A program made the position numbers and the translations under genes. From positions 682,001-746,000 of the forward strand of contig NZ_JBIQOI010000002.1 in NCBI RefSeq assembly GCF_044197065.1: a stretch of 64,000 nt of DNA, in the 5' to 3' direction. The notes below the pieces were generated by a model that saw nothing but the letters and a program-made list of their open reading frames with translations, was not told the origin of the DNA and made no database searches. Positions 24,720 through 34,832 of the stretch are shown here, in pieces (position 1 is the stretch's first letter; each line of letters starts with the position of its first letter). The DNA comes from Kluyvera ascorbata_C (GTDB taxonomy: Bacteria > Pseudomonadota > Gammaproteobacteria > Enterobacterales > Enterobacteriaceae).

Positions 24720-26356
24720 TATTTCGCCCTCTTAGGCTCTGGATCTTTTTTATCCTTCGCTTCGAACACCAGCGCATTGCTCTTCTCGTTCAGCGTTTTC
24801 AGCACCGGCTGCAGTTCACGCAGAACCTGATCCAGACGCTGCATGTCGCCCACCATCTTGTTATAAGCAGCGGAACCCGGCTGGAAGCCCTGCATACTAC
24901 GATTAAGCTCACGCAGCGTTTTCTGCATGTCGGCTGGCAGCTGCTGCGCTGACTGGCTGGCGGTAATCTTATTCAGATTATCCAGCGTCGTCTGCAGGCG
25001 TCGCATGGTGTTCTGGCTTTCAGTCAACGTATTCGTTGCCTGCTCAACCATCGGCGTCAGCGGCAGATTGTTGATCTTATCAAGCGTATCCATCAAGCGC
25101 TGTTGGATCTGCGCCAGACCACCGCTGACGGTTGGTACAATCTGGTAGCCGCCAAACTCGCGCATCCCTTTAACTGGAGCCTCTTTTGGATAGAAATCAA
25201 GGTCAACGTAGAGCGCCCCTGTCACCAGGTTACCTGTTTTCAACGCGCCACGCAGCCCACGCTGGATAAGGCTCGTTAAATGCGCGCCAACGTCAGGTTT
25301 TTCACCCAGCTCGCTCGCCAAACGTTCAGGTTCAATACGGATCATCACTGGAATACGATAATCATCATTCAAGGCCTGTCGTAAGCCAGGTACAAAGTAA
25401 GGTACCTGCGCCACCGTGCCAAGACGAATACCGCGGAATTCGACCGGTGCGCCAGGCTGCAACCCACGAACAGAGTCTTTAAAGAACATCAGATAATCGA
25501 CGTGTTCGGTATACAACGAATCCTGAATACTTTTCTGATCGTCATACAGCTTGAACTCGGTCTTCTCCGCAATCGGCTGACCGAGGTCCACACCATCCGG
25601 GACGTCAAAGCTGACGCCACCGCTAAAGAGCGTCGATAGCGAGCCCATTTCTACACGCATCCCAGCGGAGGTCAGATCGACCGCTACGCCGCTGTCTTTC
25701 CAGAAGCGGACGTTGCTGGTCACAAGACGATCGTTTGGCGCGCTGATAAACAATTGATAGCTGATAGTGCGACTCTGCGGGTCAAAAGTACTCGTCTCAA
25801 CGGACCCTACACGATAGCCACGGAACAGCACCGGATCGCCCGGACTGAGCTGTCCTGCTTTTTTACTATCAAGCAGCACGCGAATGCCTTTCGCATCAGG
25901 TGGTGCCAGCGGCGGTGAATCCAGTAACTGATAGCTGTTCAGCTCAGAGCCTTTAGAGCCCGGCTGCAGTTCGATATAGGCGCCCGACAGCAGCGTACCT
26001 AACCCACTGATCCCTTCACGGCCAACCTGCGGCTTCACCACCCAGAATACCGAGTCTTTGTGCAGCAGCTTTTCCATGCCCGAATTCAGCCGCGCTTTAA
26101 TTTCCACGTGCGTTAAATCATCGGTCAGCGTGGTGCTTTCGACAATGCCAACGTCAACGCTGCGGCTCTTGATCGTTGTTTTACCACCTTCAATACCTTC
26201 AGCATTGGTGGTGATAAGCGTCACCTCCGGCCCCTGATGGCTGTAGTGATAGAACAAGATCCAGGCACCAATCAGCGCCGTGACGATCGGGAAGATCCAG
26301 ACAGGAGACCAGTTTTTCACTTTCTGCACCTTTGCCTCCCCACTCTTGGTTTCCAT
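24719..26356 (-). CDS. pqiB: PqiB, MCE protein forming a trans-periplasmic tube
   Basis: This 545-residue protein has one N-terminal membrane segment (VWIFPIVTALIGAWILFY), three tandem MCE domains (about 40-390) and a long helical C-terminus. It hexamerises into a needle that bridges the periplasm and carries lipid. The start is ATG 26356 (METKSGEAKVQKVKNWSPVW), with GAGGAG in the end of pqiA; the longer frame into pqiA is not used. Confidence 0.97.
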   Translation of the reverse strand: METKSGEAKVQKVKNWSPVWIFPIVTALIGAWILFYHYSHQGPEVTLITTNAEGIEGGKTTIKSRSVDVGIVESTTLTDDLTHVEIKARLNSGMEKLLHKDSVFWVVKPQVGREGISGLGTLLSGAYIELQPGSKGSELNSYQLLDSPPLAPPDAKGIRVLLDSKKAGQLSPGDPVLFRGYRVGSVETSTFDPQSRTISYQLFISAPNDRLVTSNVRFWKDSGVAVDLTSAGMRVEMGSLSTLFSGGVSFDVPDGVDLGQPIAEKTEFKLYDDQKSIQDSLYTEHVDYLMFFKDSVRGLQPGAPVEFRGIRLGTVAQVPYFVPGLRQALNDDYRIPVMIRIEPERLASELGEKPDVGAHLTSLIQRGLRGALKTGNLVTGALYVDLDFYPKEAPVKGMREFGGYQIVPTVSGGLAQIQQRLMDTLDKINNLPLTPMVEQATNTLTESQNTMRRLQTTLDNLNKITASQSAQQLPADMQKTLRELNRSMQGFQPGSAAYNKMVGDMQRLDQVLRELQPVLKTLNEKSNALVFEAKDKKDPEPKRAK

Positions 26357-26360
26357 GCTT

Positions 26361-27620
26361 TTACGACTCCTCATGGCTTGATTCAGGTTCCCGATCCCAC
26401 GAAAGTCGCGGATCAAACGTCATTGCCGAGAACATGGTCATTATGACGACCAGCGCAAACATCAACGCACCAATCGCCGGATAGATATTCATTAAGCCCC
26501 CAATACGTACCAGGGCTGAAAGCACTGCGATAACAAAAACGTCAATCATGGACCAGCGACCAACAAACTCTACCACTTCATAAATCAGGTGCATCCTTTC
26601 GCTGTCCCGATGCTTACGCTTCATGCCGTTAGCATCCAGACATAGCCAGGCGATAGCGATCATCTTCAGCGTCGGCACCATAATACTGGCGAGGAAAATG
26701 ACCATCGCCACGGGATACGACCCTTCACTCCACAACAGCACCACCCCGGCAAGAATGGTTGACGTCATCTTGTCACCCAATAAATCGGTAATCATGATAG
26801 GCAGAATATTGGCTGGGAGATAAAGTAGAATCGACGTTACCAGCAGCGCCATCGTCCACTGCAGACTGTTTTTGCGCCGGACGTGGCCTTTGCTATGACA
26901 GCGCGGGCATTCAAGCTGGTCTGCCGGTAAAATCGCCGTACAGCAAGCGCAGGAGCGTAACCCCTGACGAATGCCAGTGACGCCGGGTTTTAGCGGCTGT
27001 TCAAGTTTGGGCATGGGAGCAATGTCGTCCCACAGCCAGCGACGATCGACGCATTGTAAGGTACGCAGCTGTAACAGGCAGAAAAGACACCAGGGTATAA
27101 AACTACTGCCAACACCGATATCACCGTACGCCATCAGCTTCACAAAGCTGACCAGCACTCCGGCGAGGAAAATTTCCGCCATCCCCCAGGTTTTGAGCGT
27201 GAACAGAATTCGCGCCAGAAACACCTTCAGCCGGTGCGGCATCCGTACCCGGTTGACCAATAGCAGGACGGTTATCAGACAGAATGCTGGCACCAACTGG
27301 ACGAACAGCAGGAAGAAGGTGCCAAGGCTGGCGTAGTCTTCCGTGAACATAACGCTCGGGATCTCCAGCAGCTCAATTTCACTGCTGACCCCCGCCACCT
27401 TCATACTGATGAAAGGAAACAGATTCGCCAGCACCAGCATAAAAAGCGCGACCAGAACATAGGCCGTCGGACGCTGGCGGGGTTCATCCCACGCGGTGGT
27501 TAACGTCGTACCACAGCGTGGGCAGTTCGCCTTATGTCGGTGTTCAAGATGCGGCAACGCCACCAGCATGTCACATTGTGGACACAGGATATGCTGCGCA
27601 GCATGATGTTGTTCGCACAT
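26361..27620 (-). CDS. pqiA: PqiA, inner-membrane partner of PqiB
   Basis: This 419-residue protein has about eight membrane segments in two homologous halves. Each half is preceded by a zinc-ribbon-like double CxxC: CPQC...CPRC at residues 14-38 and CACC...CPRC near 228-245. It is the membrane component of the paraquat-inducible Pqi lipid-transport system. It follows uup by 13 nt. Confidence 0.97.
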   Translation of the reverse strand: MCEQHHAAQHILCPQCDMLVALPHLEHRHKANCPRCGTTLTTAWDEPRQRPTAYVLVALFMLVLANLFPFISMKVAGVSSEIELLEIPSVMFTEDYASLGTFFLLFVQLVPAFCLITVLLLVNRVRMPHRLKVFLARILFTLKTWGMAEIFLAGVLVSFVKLMAYGDIGVGSSFIPWCLFCLLQLRTLQCVDRRWLWDDIAPMPKLEQPLKPGVTGIRQGLRSCACCTAILPADQLECPRCHSKGHVRRKNSLQWTMALLVTSILLYLPANILPIMITDLLGDKMTSTILAGVVLLWSEGSYPVAMVIFLASIMVPTLKMIAIAWLCLDANGMKRKHRDSERMHLIYEVVEFVGRWSMIDVFVIAVLSALVRIGGLMNIYPAIGALMFALVVIMTMFSAMTFDPRLSWDREPESSHEES

Positions 27621-27633
27621 GAATACTCCTCAA

Positions 27634-29541
27634 TCAGGCGCCGTTTTTTAATGCTTCCAGATATTCCCACCGCTCAAACGCGTCTTCCAGCGCCTGCTCT
27701 GCCTGAGCCATATCGGCCAATACCTTTTGGGTATGGTCATGAGGCTGGCTGAAGAAGGACGCATCGGCAACCTGAGTCTGCAACGCCTCAAGGTTTGCTT
27801 CCAGCGTTTCCAGCTTCTGCGGCAGCTGCTCCAGTTCGCGCTGCAGGTTATAGCTTAGTTTAGCGCTTGCGCGTTTGACCGTTTCTGCTTTTGGCTGAAC
27901 CACTTCCGTGGTTTTTTTGTCATTTGTCTGTTTTTGCGCCTGCGACTGCGATTGCTGTCCGCGGGCATCATGATAACCGCCAACATACTGACCAATGCGC
28001 CCTTCACCTTCGAAGATCCAGCACTCAGTCACAGTGTTATCAACAAACTGACGATCGTGGCTAACCAGCATCACGGTACCCTGGTAGCCATCAATCAACT
28101 CTTCAAGTAGTTCGAGCGTTTCGACATCCAGGTCGTTGGTTGGTTCATCAAGAATCAACAGGTTACTTGGCTTCAGGAAAAGTCTTGCCAGCAGCAGGCG
28201 GTTACGCTCACCACCGGACAGCGCGCGAACCGGGGTCATTGCGCGCTTTGGATGGAACAGGAAGTCCTGCAGGTAGCCCAGCACGTGGCGCGGCTTACCG
28301 TTAACCATCACTTCCTGCTTCCCTTCAGCCAGGTTATCCATCACCGTTCTGTCCGGGTCCAGCTCAGCCCGGTGCTGATCGAAGTAGGCGACCTCCAGCT
28401 TGGTCCCGACGTGAATACGTCCGCTATCGGCTTCCAACTGGCCCAGCATCAGCTTCAGCAAGGTGGTTTTGCCACAGCCGTTCGCGCCAATCAGGCCTAT
28501 TTTGTCGCCGCGTTGAACCTGTGCGGAGAAATCTTTCACCAGCACTTTACCGTTAACCTGATAGTTCACGTCTTCCATCTCGAAGACGATTTTGCCGGAG
28601 CGAGACGCTTCTTCTACCTGCATCTTCGCGCTGCCCATCACTTCACGGCGAGCGCTGCGTTCGTTACGCATCGCCTTCAGCGCGCGTACGCGGCCTTCGT
28701 TACGGGTACGACGCGCTTTGATGCCCTGGCGGATCCACACTTCTTCCTGCGCCAGCTTGCGGTCGAACTCGGCGTTTTGCAGATCTTCTACGCGCAGCGC
28801 TTCTTCTTTCTCCAGCAGATACTGATCGTAGTTGCCCGGATAAGTCACCAGTTTGCCGCGATCGAGGTCGACAATACGCGTCGCCATATTGCGGATGAAG
28901 GAACGGTCGTGGGAGATAAAGATAATCGTGCCTTTGAAGGTCTTCAGGAAGCCTTCCAGCCAGTCGATGGTTTCAATATCCAGGTGGTTCGTCGGTTCGT
29001 CGAGCAGCAGCACGCGCGGCGCGCTAACCAGCGCGCGGCCCAGTGCCGCTTTACGCAGCCAGCCGCCGGACAGTGCCGCCAGCTCCATATCCGGCTCCAG
29101 ACCCAGCTGTGCCAACACTTCGTTGATGCGGTTTTCCAGCTGCCACAGACCGTGGTGATCCAGCTGTTCCTGGACTTTCGCCAGCTCCTGCAGGTTTTTG
29201 TCGCTTGGGTCGGTCATCACCAGGTGTGAGATATCGTGATAGCGTTTGAGATATACCGCCTGCTCTTCGATACCTTCCGCCACGAAATCGTAGACGCTGC
29301 CCTGCACGTTACGTGGAGGATCCTGCTGCAGACGCGCCACAACCAGATCCTGTTCGTAAATGATACGGCCGTCGTCCAGACCCTGTTCACGGTTGAGGAT
29401 CTTCATCAGCGTGGATTTACCCGCGCCGTTACGGCCGACCAGACAAACGCGCTCGTTATCCTCAATATGCAGCTCTGCATTATCAAGAAGCGGCGCATCG
29501 CTGAACGACAGCCAGGCACCGTGCATACTAATTAATGACAT
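27634..29541 (-). CDS. uup: Uup, ABC-F family ATPase
   Basis: This 635-residue soluble protein has two ABC ATPase domains: Walker A GRNGAGKSTLMK and GANGCGKTTLLK, signatures LSGGWLRKA and LSGGERNRL, and Walker B LLLDEP and LILDEP. A linker and a C-terminal coiled-coil DNA-binding domain follow (about 545-635). ABC-F proteins act on ribosomes. Uup also affects precise excision of transposons and replication-fork events. It lies 12 nt after rlmKL. Confidence 0.97.
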   Translation of the reverse strand: MSLISMHGAWLSFSDAPLLDNAELHIEDNERVCLVGRNGAGKSTLMKILNREQGLDDGRIIYEQDLVVARLQQDPPRNVQGSVYDFVAEGIEEQAVYLKRYHDISHLVMTDPSDKNLQELAKVQEQLDHHGLWQLENRINEVLAQLGLEPDMELAALSGGWLRKAALGRALVSAPRVLLLDEPTNHLDIETIDWLEGFLKTFKGTIIFISHDRSFIRNMATRIVDLDRGKLVTYPGNYDQYLLEKEEALRVEDLQNAEFDRKLAQEEVWIRQGIKARRTRNEGRVRALKAMRNERSARREVMGSAKMQVEEASRSGKIVFEMEDVNYQVNGKVLVKDFSAQVQRGDKIGLIGANGCGKTTLLKLMLGQLEADSGRIHVGTKLEVAYFDQHRAELDPDRTVMDNLAEGKQEVMVNGKPRHVLGYLQDFLFHPKRAMTPVRALSGGERNRLLLARLFLKPSNLLILDEPTNDLDVETLELLEELIDGYQGTVMLVSHDRQFVDNTVTECWIFEGEGRIGQYVGGYHDARGQQSQSQAQKQTNDKKTTEVVQPKAETVKRASAKLSYNLQRELEQLPQKLETLEANLEALQTQVADASFFSQPHDHTQKVLADMAQAEQALEDAFERWEYLEALKNGA

Positions 29542-29553
29542 TCTTTATTCCTT

Positions 29554-31659
29554 TCAGGCTGCGGTAATCAGCCAGCAGTTGTGGATTTGACGGTTACGGG
29601 CGAAATCCTGAGACTGTGTTTTTTGGGTAATGTCTTGTGCTTTCAGTCCCAGTTCTGCCAGGCCGTCGTGGTCCATACGGAAACCGCGTTTGTTATTGGA
29701 GAACATGATGGTGCCGCCTTTACGCAGCAGGCGTTTCAGATCTTTCATCAGACGCAGATGGTCGCGCTGAACGTCAAACGCATCTTCCATACGTTTGGAG
29801 TTTGAGAAGGTTGGCGGATCGATAAAGATAACATCGAACTGTTCGTCGGTATCGCGCAGCCATGCCAGCACGTCCGCCTGCATCAGGCGATGCGCGCGGC
29901 CGGTTAAGCCATTAAGACGCAGGTTACGCTCCGCCCACTCCAGATAGGTACGCGACATATCCACGGTAGTGGTCGAACGCGCGCCGCCCAGACCTGCGTG
30001 CACGCTGGCGCTGCCGGTATAGGAGAACAGGTTCAGGAAGTCTTTGCCCTTGCTCATTTCACCCAGCATACGGCGGGCGATACGGTGATCGAGGAACAGG
30101 CCGGTATCGAGGTAATCAGTCAGGTTGACCCACAGGCGCGCGTTGTATTCGCTCACCTCCATAAAGTCGCCCTTCTCGTTCATCTTCTGATACTGGTTTT
30201 TACCCTTCTGACGTTCACGGGTTTTCAGCACCAGCTTGTTCGGCGCAATACCCAGCACGGCGATGGTCGCGGCGATAATATCAAACAGACGCTGACGCGC
30301 TTTATTGGCATCAACGGTTTTCGGCGGCGCATATTCCTGCACCACGACCCAGTCGGCGTAGCGGTCAACGGCCACGTTGTATTCCGGCAGGTCGGCGTCG
30401 TACAGGCGGTAGCATTCAATCCCTTCCTGTTTGGCCCACTTCTCGAATTTCTTCAGATTCTTACGCAGACGGTTGGCGTAATCTTCTGCCAGAGATGCAG
30501 GCTTCTCACCGGTGGTTTCGGTCAGATGGTAGTTTTTCTGTACGCAGTCCAGCGGGCCGTTTTTGGCTTTAAACTGACGCTCGGCGCGTAGCTGCAGGCA
30601 GCTTAACAGCTCTGGAGAGGCGCTAAACAGCGACAGATTCCAGCCGCCAAAGTGGTTTTTCATATTGCGGCCGAGCAGGCTATGCATCGCAATCAGCGCT
30701 GGTTCGCTTTCCAGGCGTTCGCCGTACGGCGGGTTGCTGATAACGGTACCGTAAGGACCTTTCGGCAGCGGATTGGTCAGCTGCGCCACGTCTTTCACCT
30801 CAAAGGTGATAAGTTCGCCAATACCCGCGCGACGGGCGTTGCTACGCGCCAGCTCAACCACGCGGCTGTCGACGTCAGAGCCAAAGAAGCGCGATTCATA
30901 GGCGGCAAGACCGGCACGAGCGCGAGTCTGGGCATCGGCTTTTACTTCTTTCCAGACTTCATCGTCATGCTGCGCCCAGCCGCTGAAGCCCCAGTGGCCG
31001 CGGTGCAGCCCAGGCGCACGGTCAGTCGCCCACATCGCTGCTTCAATTAGCAGCGTACCGGAACCACACATTGGGTCGAGCAGTGGCGTGCCCGGCACCC
31101 AGCCGGAGCGCATAACGATAGCGGCCGCCAGGTTCTCTTTGATGGGCGCCATACCGGTACGATCGCGATAGCCGCGCAGGTGCAAACCTTCGCCGCTCAG
31201 ATCGAGAGAGATATAGGCGGTCTCTTTGTTGAGACGCACGTTAATCCGCAGATCCGGATTGTCGCGATCGACGTTCGGACGCGGTAGTTTTTTGCGCGTA
31301 AAGGCATCAACGATCGCATCTTTTACCTTCAGCGCGCCGTACTGGCTGTTACGAATGCTATCGTTCAGGCCGCCGAAGCTGACCGCGAAGGTGGCATCCG
31401 GGGTGAAGATAGAGGTCCAGTCGATAGCCTGTACGCCAAGATAAAGATCGAGATCGCTCCAGACGCTACATTCTCCCAGTGGCATCATAATGCGCGACGC
31501 CAGGCGGCTCCACATCAGGCTTTTGTACAGAAGCTGCGTGTCGCCCTGGAAATGGACGCCGCCCTGGGCAATCTGGCACTCTTGGGCGCCCAGGCCTTCC
31601 AGTTCAGTTTTTAACAGCTCTTCCAGCCCACGGGCCGTACTGGCAAACAGAGAATTCAT
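29554..31659 (-). CDS. rlmL: RlmKL, bifunctional 23S rRNA methyltransferase (m7G2069 and m2G2445)
   Basis: This 701-residue fusion has an N-terminal THUMP domain and RlmL methyltransferase (SAM region LLDPMCGSGTLLIEA, catalytic SNPPYGERL) and a C-terminal RlmK methyltransferase (FLNLFSYTGSASVHA, IDPPTFSNSKRM). RlmL makes m2G2445 and RlmK makes m7G2069, with RlmK assisting unwinding of the helix. It begins the minus-strand operon rlmKL-uup-pqiABC and is divergent from ycbX. Confidence 0.97.
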   Translation of the reverse strand: MNSLFASTARGLEELLKTELEGLGAQECQIAQGGVHFQGDTQLLYKSLMWSRLASRIMMPLGECSVWSDLDLYLGVQAIDWTSIFTPDATFAVSFGGLNDSIRNSQYGALKVKDAIVDAFTRKKLPRPNVDRDNPDLRINVRLNKETAYISLDLSGEGLHLRGYRDRTGMAPIKENLAAAIVMRSGWVPGTPLLDPMCGSGTLLIEAAMWATDRAPGLHRGHWGFSGWAQHDDEVWKEVKADAQTRARAGLAAYESRFFGSDVDSRVVELARSNARRAGIGELITFEVKDVAQLTNPLPKGPYGTVISNPPYGERLESEPALIAMHSLLGRNMKNHFGGWNLSLFSASPELLSCLQLRAERQFKAKNGPLDCVQKNYHLTETTGEKPASLAEDYANRLRKNLKKFEKWAKQEGIECYRLYDADLPEYNVAVDRYADWVVVQEYAPPKTVDANKARQRLFDIIAATIAVLGIAPNKLVLKTRERQKGKNQYQKMNEKGDFMEVSEYNARLWVNLTDYLDTGLFLDHRIARRMLGEMSKGKDFLNLFSYTGSASVHAGLGGARSTTTVDMSRTYLEWAERNLRLNGLTGRAHRLMQADVLAWLRDTDEQFDVIFIDPPTFSNSKRMEDAFDVQRDHLRLMKDLKRLLRKGGTIMFSNNKRGFRMDHDGLAELGLKAQDITQKTQSQDFARNRQIHNCWLITAA

Positions 31660-31757
31660 ATCGTCACTTTTACTCGCAGAAAATTGTTGCGCATTATAGC
31701 CAATCTGCGCCCCATGTCATAAAGTTAAAGGCTTATTTTCGACTCAGGGACAGCGTT

Positions 31758-32867
31758 GTGGCTACATTATCGCGGCTTTTTATACATCCGGTGAAATCCA
31801 TGCGCGGCATCGGGCTTACGCACGCCTTCGCCGATATTAGCGGTATGGCGTTTGACCGCATTTTCATGATCACCGAGCCTGATGGCACCTTTATTACCGC
31901 CCGTCAGTTCCCGGCGATGGTGCGTTTTACCCCTGCGGTCCTTCACGATGGTTTACACCTCACCGCGCCCGACGGCAGCAGTGCGTTAGTCCGTTTTGTG
32001 GATTTCGTCGGTCAGCCGTCGCCAACCGAAGTGTGGGGCAACCATTTTACCTCGCGTATTGCCCCCGATGCTATCAATCAGTGGCTCACGCCATTCTTTA
32101 AGCGCGATGTCCAGCTTCGCTGGCTGGGCGATGACCTTACCCGTCGCGTTAAGCGCCACGACGCGGTGCCGCTCTCATTCGCCGATGGTTTTCCGTTCCT
32201 GCTCACCAACGAAGCGTCGCTACGCGACCTGCAGCAGCGCTGCCGCGCCAGCGTCCGCATGGAACAGTTCCGCCCTAATCTGGTGGTGACCGGCGCGCAG
32301 GCCTGGGAAGAAGACAGCTGGAAAACGCTGCGCATTGGCGACGTGATCTTCGATGTTGTGAAACCATGCAGCCGCTGTATCTTCACGACTATCAGCCCAG
32401 AGAAAGGGCAAAAACACCCGGCAGCAGAACCACTGAGTACGCTACAGTCATTTCGCACTAACCCCGCCAACGGCGATGTGGATTTCGGTCAGAACCTGAT
32501 TGCCCGCAACAGCGGTGTGGTTCGCGTGGGCGATGAAGTGGAAATTCTCACCACCGGCCCGGCCATCGTGTACAGCTCAGGGAAAAGCGACGAGGCGTTG
32601 GCCCCGCAGACGCAGCAGGATGCGCTCGTGGAGATTGACTGGGAAGGCCGTTCCTTTACCGGGAATAATCAACAGATCTTACTGGAACAGTTAGAGCAAC
32701 AGGGCATTCGCGTCCCCTACTCTTGCCGGGCGGGTATCTGCGGCAGCTGCCGCGTGACGCTGCTGGACGGAGAAGTGAGCCCGCTGAAAAAAAGCGCGAT
32801 AGCGAACGATGGTACGATTCTTAGCTGTAGCTGCGTGCCGAAAACCGCACTGAAGCTGAAGCTTTAA
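31758..32867 (+). CDS. ycbX: YcbX, MOSC-domain molybdenum protein with 2Fe-2S ferredoxin tail
   Basis: This 369-residue protein has a MOSC N-terminal beta-barrel and a MOSC domain with the cofactor-binding cysteine in KPCSRCIFTT. Its C-terminal plant-type ferredoxin domain has cysteines in YSCRAGICGSC and LSCSC. In E. coli YcbX detoxifies N-hydroxylated bases. Start is GTG 31758 (MATLSRLFIHPVKSMRG). Its stop overlaps that of convergent zapC by 4 nt. Confidence 0.96.
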   Translation: MATLSRLFIHPVKSMRGIGLTHAFADISGMAFDRIFMITEPDGTFITARQFPAMVRFTPAVLHDGLHLTAPDGSSALVRFVDFVGQPSPTEVWGNHFTSRIAPDAINQWLTPFFKRDVQLRWLGDDLTRRVKRHDAVPLSFADGFPFLLTNEASLRDLQQRCRASVRMEQFRPNLVVTGAQAWEEDSWKTLRIGDVIFDVVKPCSRCIFTTISPEKGQKHPAAEPLSTLQSFRTNPANGDVDFGQNLIARNSGVVRVGDEVEILTTGPAIVYSSGKSDEALAPQTQQDALVEIDWEGRSFTGNNQQILLEQLEQQGIRVPYSCRAGICGSCRVTLLDGEVSPLKKSAIANDGTILSCSCVPKTALKLKL

Positions 32868-33406
32868 ACCGCCTGCTCCAGGCTGTAACCGTCCAGCCCC
32901 GGCTGAGGTTGCAGCCTGTCGTTCATCACTTTGATAGGGTCGCCAAGCTGCATGGTGCGACCAGCCAGTACCAGCCCCGGCTGTGCCAGCAGACATAGCG
33001 CGGCGTTTTCGCCCGGCTCAACCACCAGCAAATTCACCTGACTATCATCGTCACTTAACCAAACGGCTGCGGCATCACCGATCACCGGAGACCAGCTATC
33101 TTCATGCGCGCGGAAATGCCAGCTTTTCGGCATTTGGGGTTTGAGGAAGCGAATGGCGACGAGGGCATTAAGAATTAGCTCAGCACGATGTTCTTTTGAA
33201 AGCACCAGATCACGGCATTTCTCTTCAAAGGAGAAATAAAGCGCGGCATCGTCAACGCAAAAACCGGTTGGCGCAAAAGCATCGGGTGTTAACATCCGGC
33301 GAGCAAAACGCGAACGAAACAACATACCATTGGCTAAATCGAGCATCATTCGATCGTGCTCTTCATCATAATACCAACGCCAGTTATCATCAGGTTTAAT
33401 TCGCAT
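32864..33406 (-). CDS. zapC: ZapC, FtsZ-ring associated protein
   Basis: This 180-residue protein stabilises FtsZ bundles at the division site. The N-terminus MRIKPDDNWRWYYDEEHDRM is essentially that of E. coli and the whole length matches. A GGGGGAG ribosome site precedes the start. It lies downstream of pyrD on the same strand, separated by about 160 nt, and overlaps ycbX tail to tail by 4 nt. Confidence 0.96.
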   Translation of the reverse strand: MRIKPDDNWRWYYDEEHDRMMLDLANGMLFRSRFARRMLTPDAFAPTGFCVDDAALYFSFEEKCRDLVLSKEHRAELILNALVAIRFLKPQMPKSWHFRAHEDSWSPVIGDAAAVWLSDDDSQVNLLVVEPGENAALCLLAQPGLVLAGRTMQLGDPIKVMNDRLQPQPGLDGYSLEQAV

Positions 33407-33570
33407 TTTACTCCCCCGTCATATTCGCATCCAATGCATTGCCTGTTCTTCCGCTGCGTTACTTTGTCTTAAATAATAAAAGACCAATATGTTTAAATAA
33501 GCAACAGTAGGGAAATATAATGCAACCAGGGCCGGAAATAAAGCCCTGGATCACAATACTGGGAAAAATA

Positions 33571-34581
33571 CTAGATGTGGGTAACGATTTCTTTAATCAG
33601 CGGTGGGCCTTTAAAAATAAAACCGGAATAGATCTGTACCAGAGACGCACCGGCTGCCATCTTCTCACGCGCTGCAATCACCGAGTCGATACCGCCAACG
33701 CCAATAATAGGTAATTGGCCTTTTAATTCGGCGGACAACATACGAATAATTTCGGTGCTTTTTAATTGTAATGGACGACCACTTAAGCCACCCATTTCAT
33801 CGCAATTTTTCATCCCCTGAACCAGAGAACGATCCAATGTAGTATTGGTCGCAATCACCCCATCAATATTATGGCGAACTAAACTATCGGCCACCTGGAT
33901 CAACTCTTCATGAGAAAGATCCGGCGCGATCTTCACCGCCACTGGAACATATTTATGATGCTTTTGTTCGAGTTCAGATTGCTTATTTTTAATACCGGAA
34001 AGGAGATCGTCAAGCGCATCACCATATTGCAGCGTACGCAGCCCTGGGGTATTTGGTGAGGAGATATTAATCGCAATATAACCCGCGTAAGCATAGATTT
34101 TTTCCATACAAATCAGATAGTCATCTTTGCCCTGCTCTACTGGCGTATCTTTATTCTTACCAATATTAATACCCAGGATCCCGTCGAAATGCGCTTTTTT
34201 CACGTTCTCGACCAGGTTATCAACGCCGTGGTTATTGAAGCCCATACGGTTGATCAACCCTTCGGCGTCGACCAGGCGGAACAAGCGCGGCTTGTCGTTA
34301 CCCGGTTGTGGACGCGGCGTGACGGTACCTATCTCAATAGAGCCGAATCCCATCGCCCCTAAGGCATCGATACATTCGCCATCTTTATCCAGACCTGCGG
34401 CCAGACCCAGCGGATTTTTAAACGTCAGCCCCATGCAGGTCACCGGTTTTTCCGGTACTTTTTGACGCACGAGTGCTTCCAGCGGGGTGCCGGTGACGCG
34501 ACGTAATTGTTGGAACGTTAATTCATGAGCGCGCTCTGGATCGAGCTGAAAAAGTGCTTTACGAACGAAGGGATAGTACAT
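33571..34581 (-). CDS. pyrD: Dihydroorotate dehydrogenase, quinone-linked (class 2)
   Basis: This 336-residue membrane-associated flavoprotein oxidises dihydroorotate to orotate with quinone as acceptor, the fourth step of UMP synthesis. The N-terminal amphipathic segment MYYPFVRKALFQLDPERAHE is typical of class 2 enzymes, as are the FMN-site stretch GLAAGLDKDGECID and the catalytic-serine region NISSPNTPGLR. Start is ATG 34581 after GGAGAG; the upstream 9 codons are part of the regulatory leader. Confidence 0.98.
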   Translation of the reverse strand: MYYPFVRKALFQLDPERAHELTFQQLRRVTGTPLEALVRQKVPEKPVTCMGLTFKNPLGLAAGLDKDGECIDALGAMGFGSIEIGTVTPRPQPGNDKPRLFRLVDAEGLINRMGFNNHGVDNLVENVKKAHFDGILGINIGKNKDTPVEQGKDDYLICMEKIYAYAGYIAINISSPNTPGLRTLQYGDALDDLLSGIKNKQSELEQKHHKYVPVAVKIAPDLSHEELIQVADSLVRHNIDGVIATNTTLDRSLVQGMKNCDEMGGLSGRPLQLKSTEIIRMLSAELKGQLPIIGVGGIDSVIAAREKMAAGASLVQIYSGFIFKGPPLIKEIVTHI

Positions 34582-34625
34582 GAACTCTCCTGGATTCCCG
34601 GTGTGCAAACCGGGGGCGTATTATG
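34582..34625 (-). promoter_or_regulatory. pyrD promoter and pyrimidine-responsive leader hairpin
   Basis: Reading the minus strand, -10 CATAAT (34620-34625) is followed by ACGCCCCCGG, in which transcription can begin at C or G residues. Transcripts that start at the C residues can form the hairpin CCCGG / CCGGG (34610-34614 with 34597-34601) just before the ribosome site AGGAGAG; those starting further in cannot. This is the CTP/GTP start-site switching known for enteric pyrD. Confidence 0.85.
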
Positions 34626-34667
34626 TGCGATAACGCTCAAAAATGGAATTGACCTATGGCAAAAAAA

Positions 34668-34683
34668 ACGCAATCGTTTTCCT
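34668..34683 (-). promoter_or_regulatory. PurR operator upstream of pyrD
   Basis: ACGCAATCGTTTTCCT differs from the PurR consensus ACGCAAACGTTTTCNT at one position. It lies upstream of the pyrD -10 in the shared pyrD/ssuE region, as in E. coli, where PurR represses pyrD about twofold. Confidence 0.8.
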
Positions 34684-34832
34684 TCAATTCAACCTTTACT
34701 CCACCCTGCATATGCATTTTCTGGTAATCCATCATCAGAAAAAGTATTTCGCCCTGGGTTTCCCCTCTGACACACTGATGCAAATGTTATCAATTTTAGA
34801 TTAATGTTTGTTTTTAGTTATAAGGAGAGACC

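Noticed and set aside
28252..29229. 325-codon open frame opposite uup
   Set aside because: It is a shadow of the ABC ATPase coding frame, without recognisable motifs.
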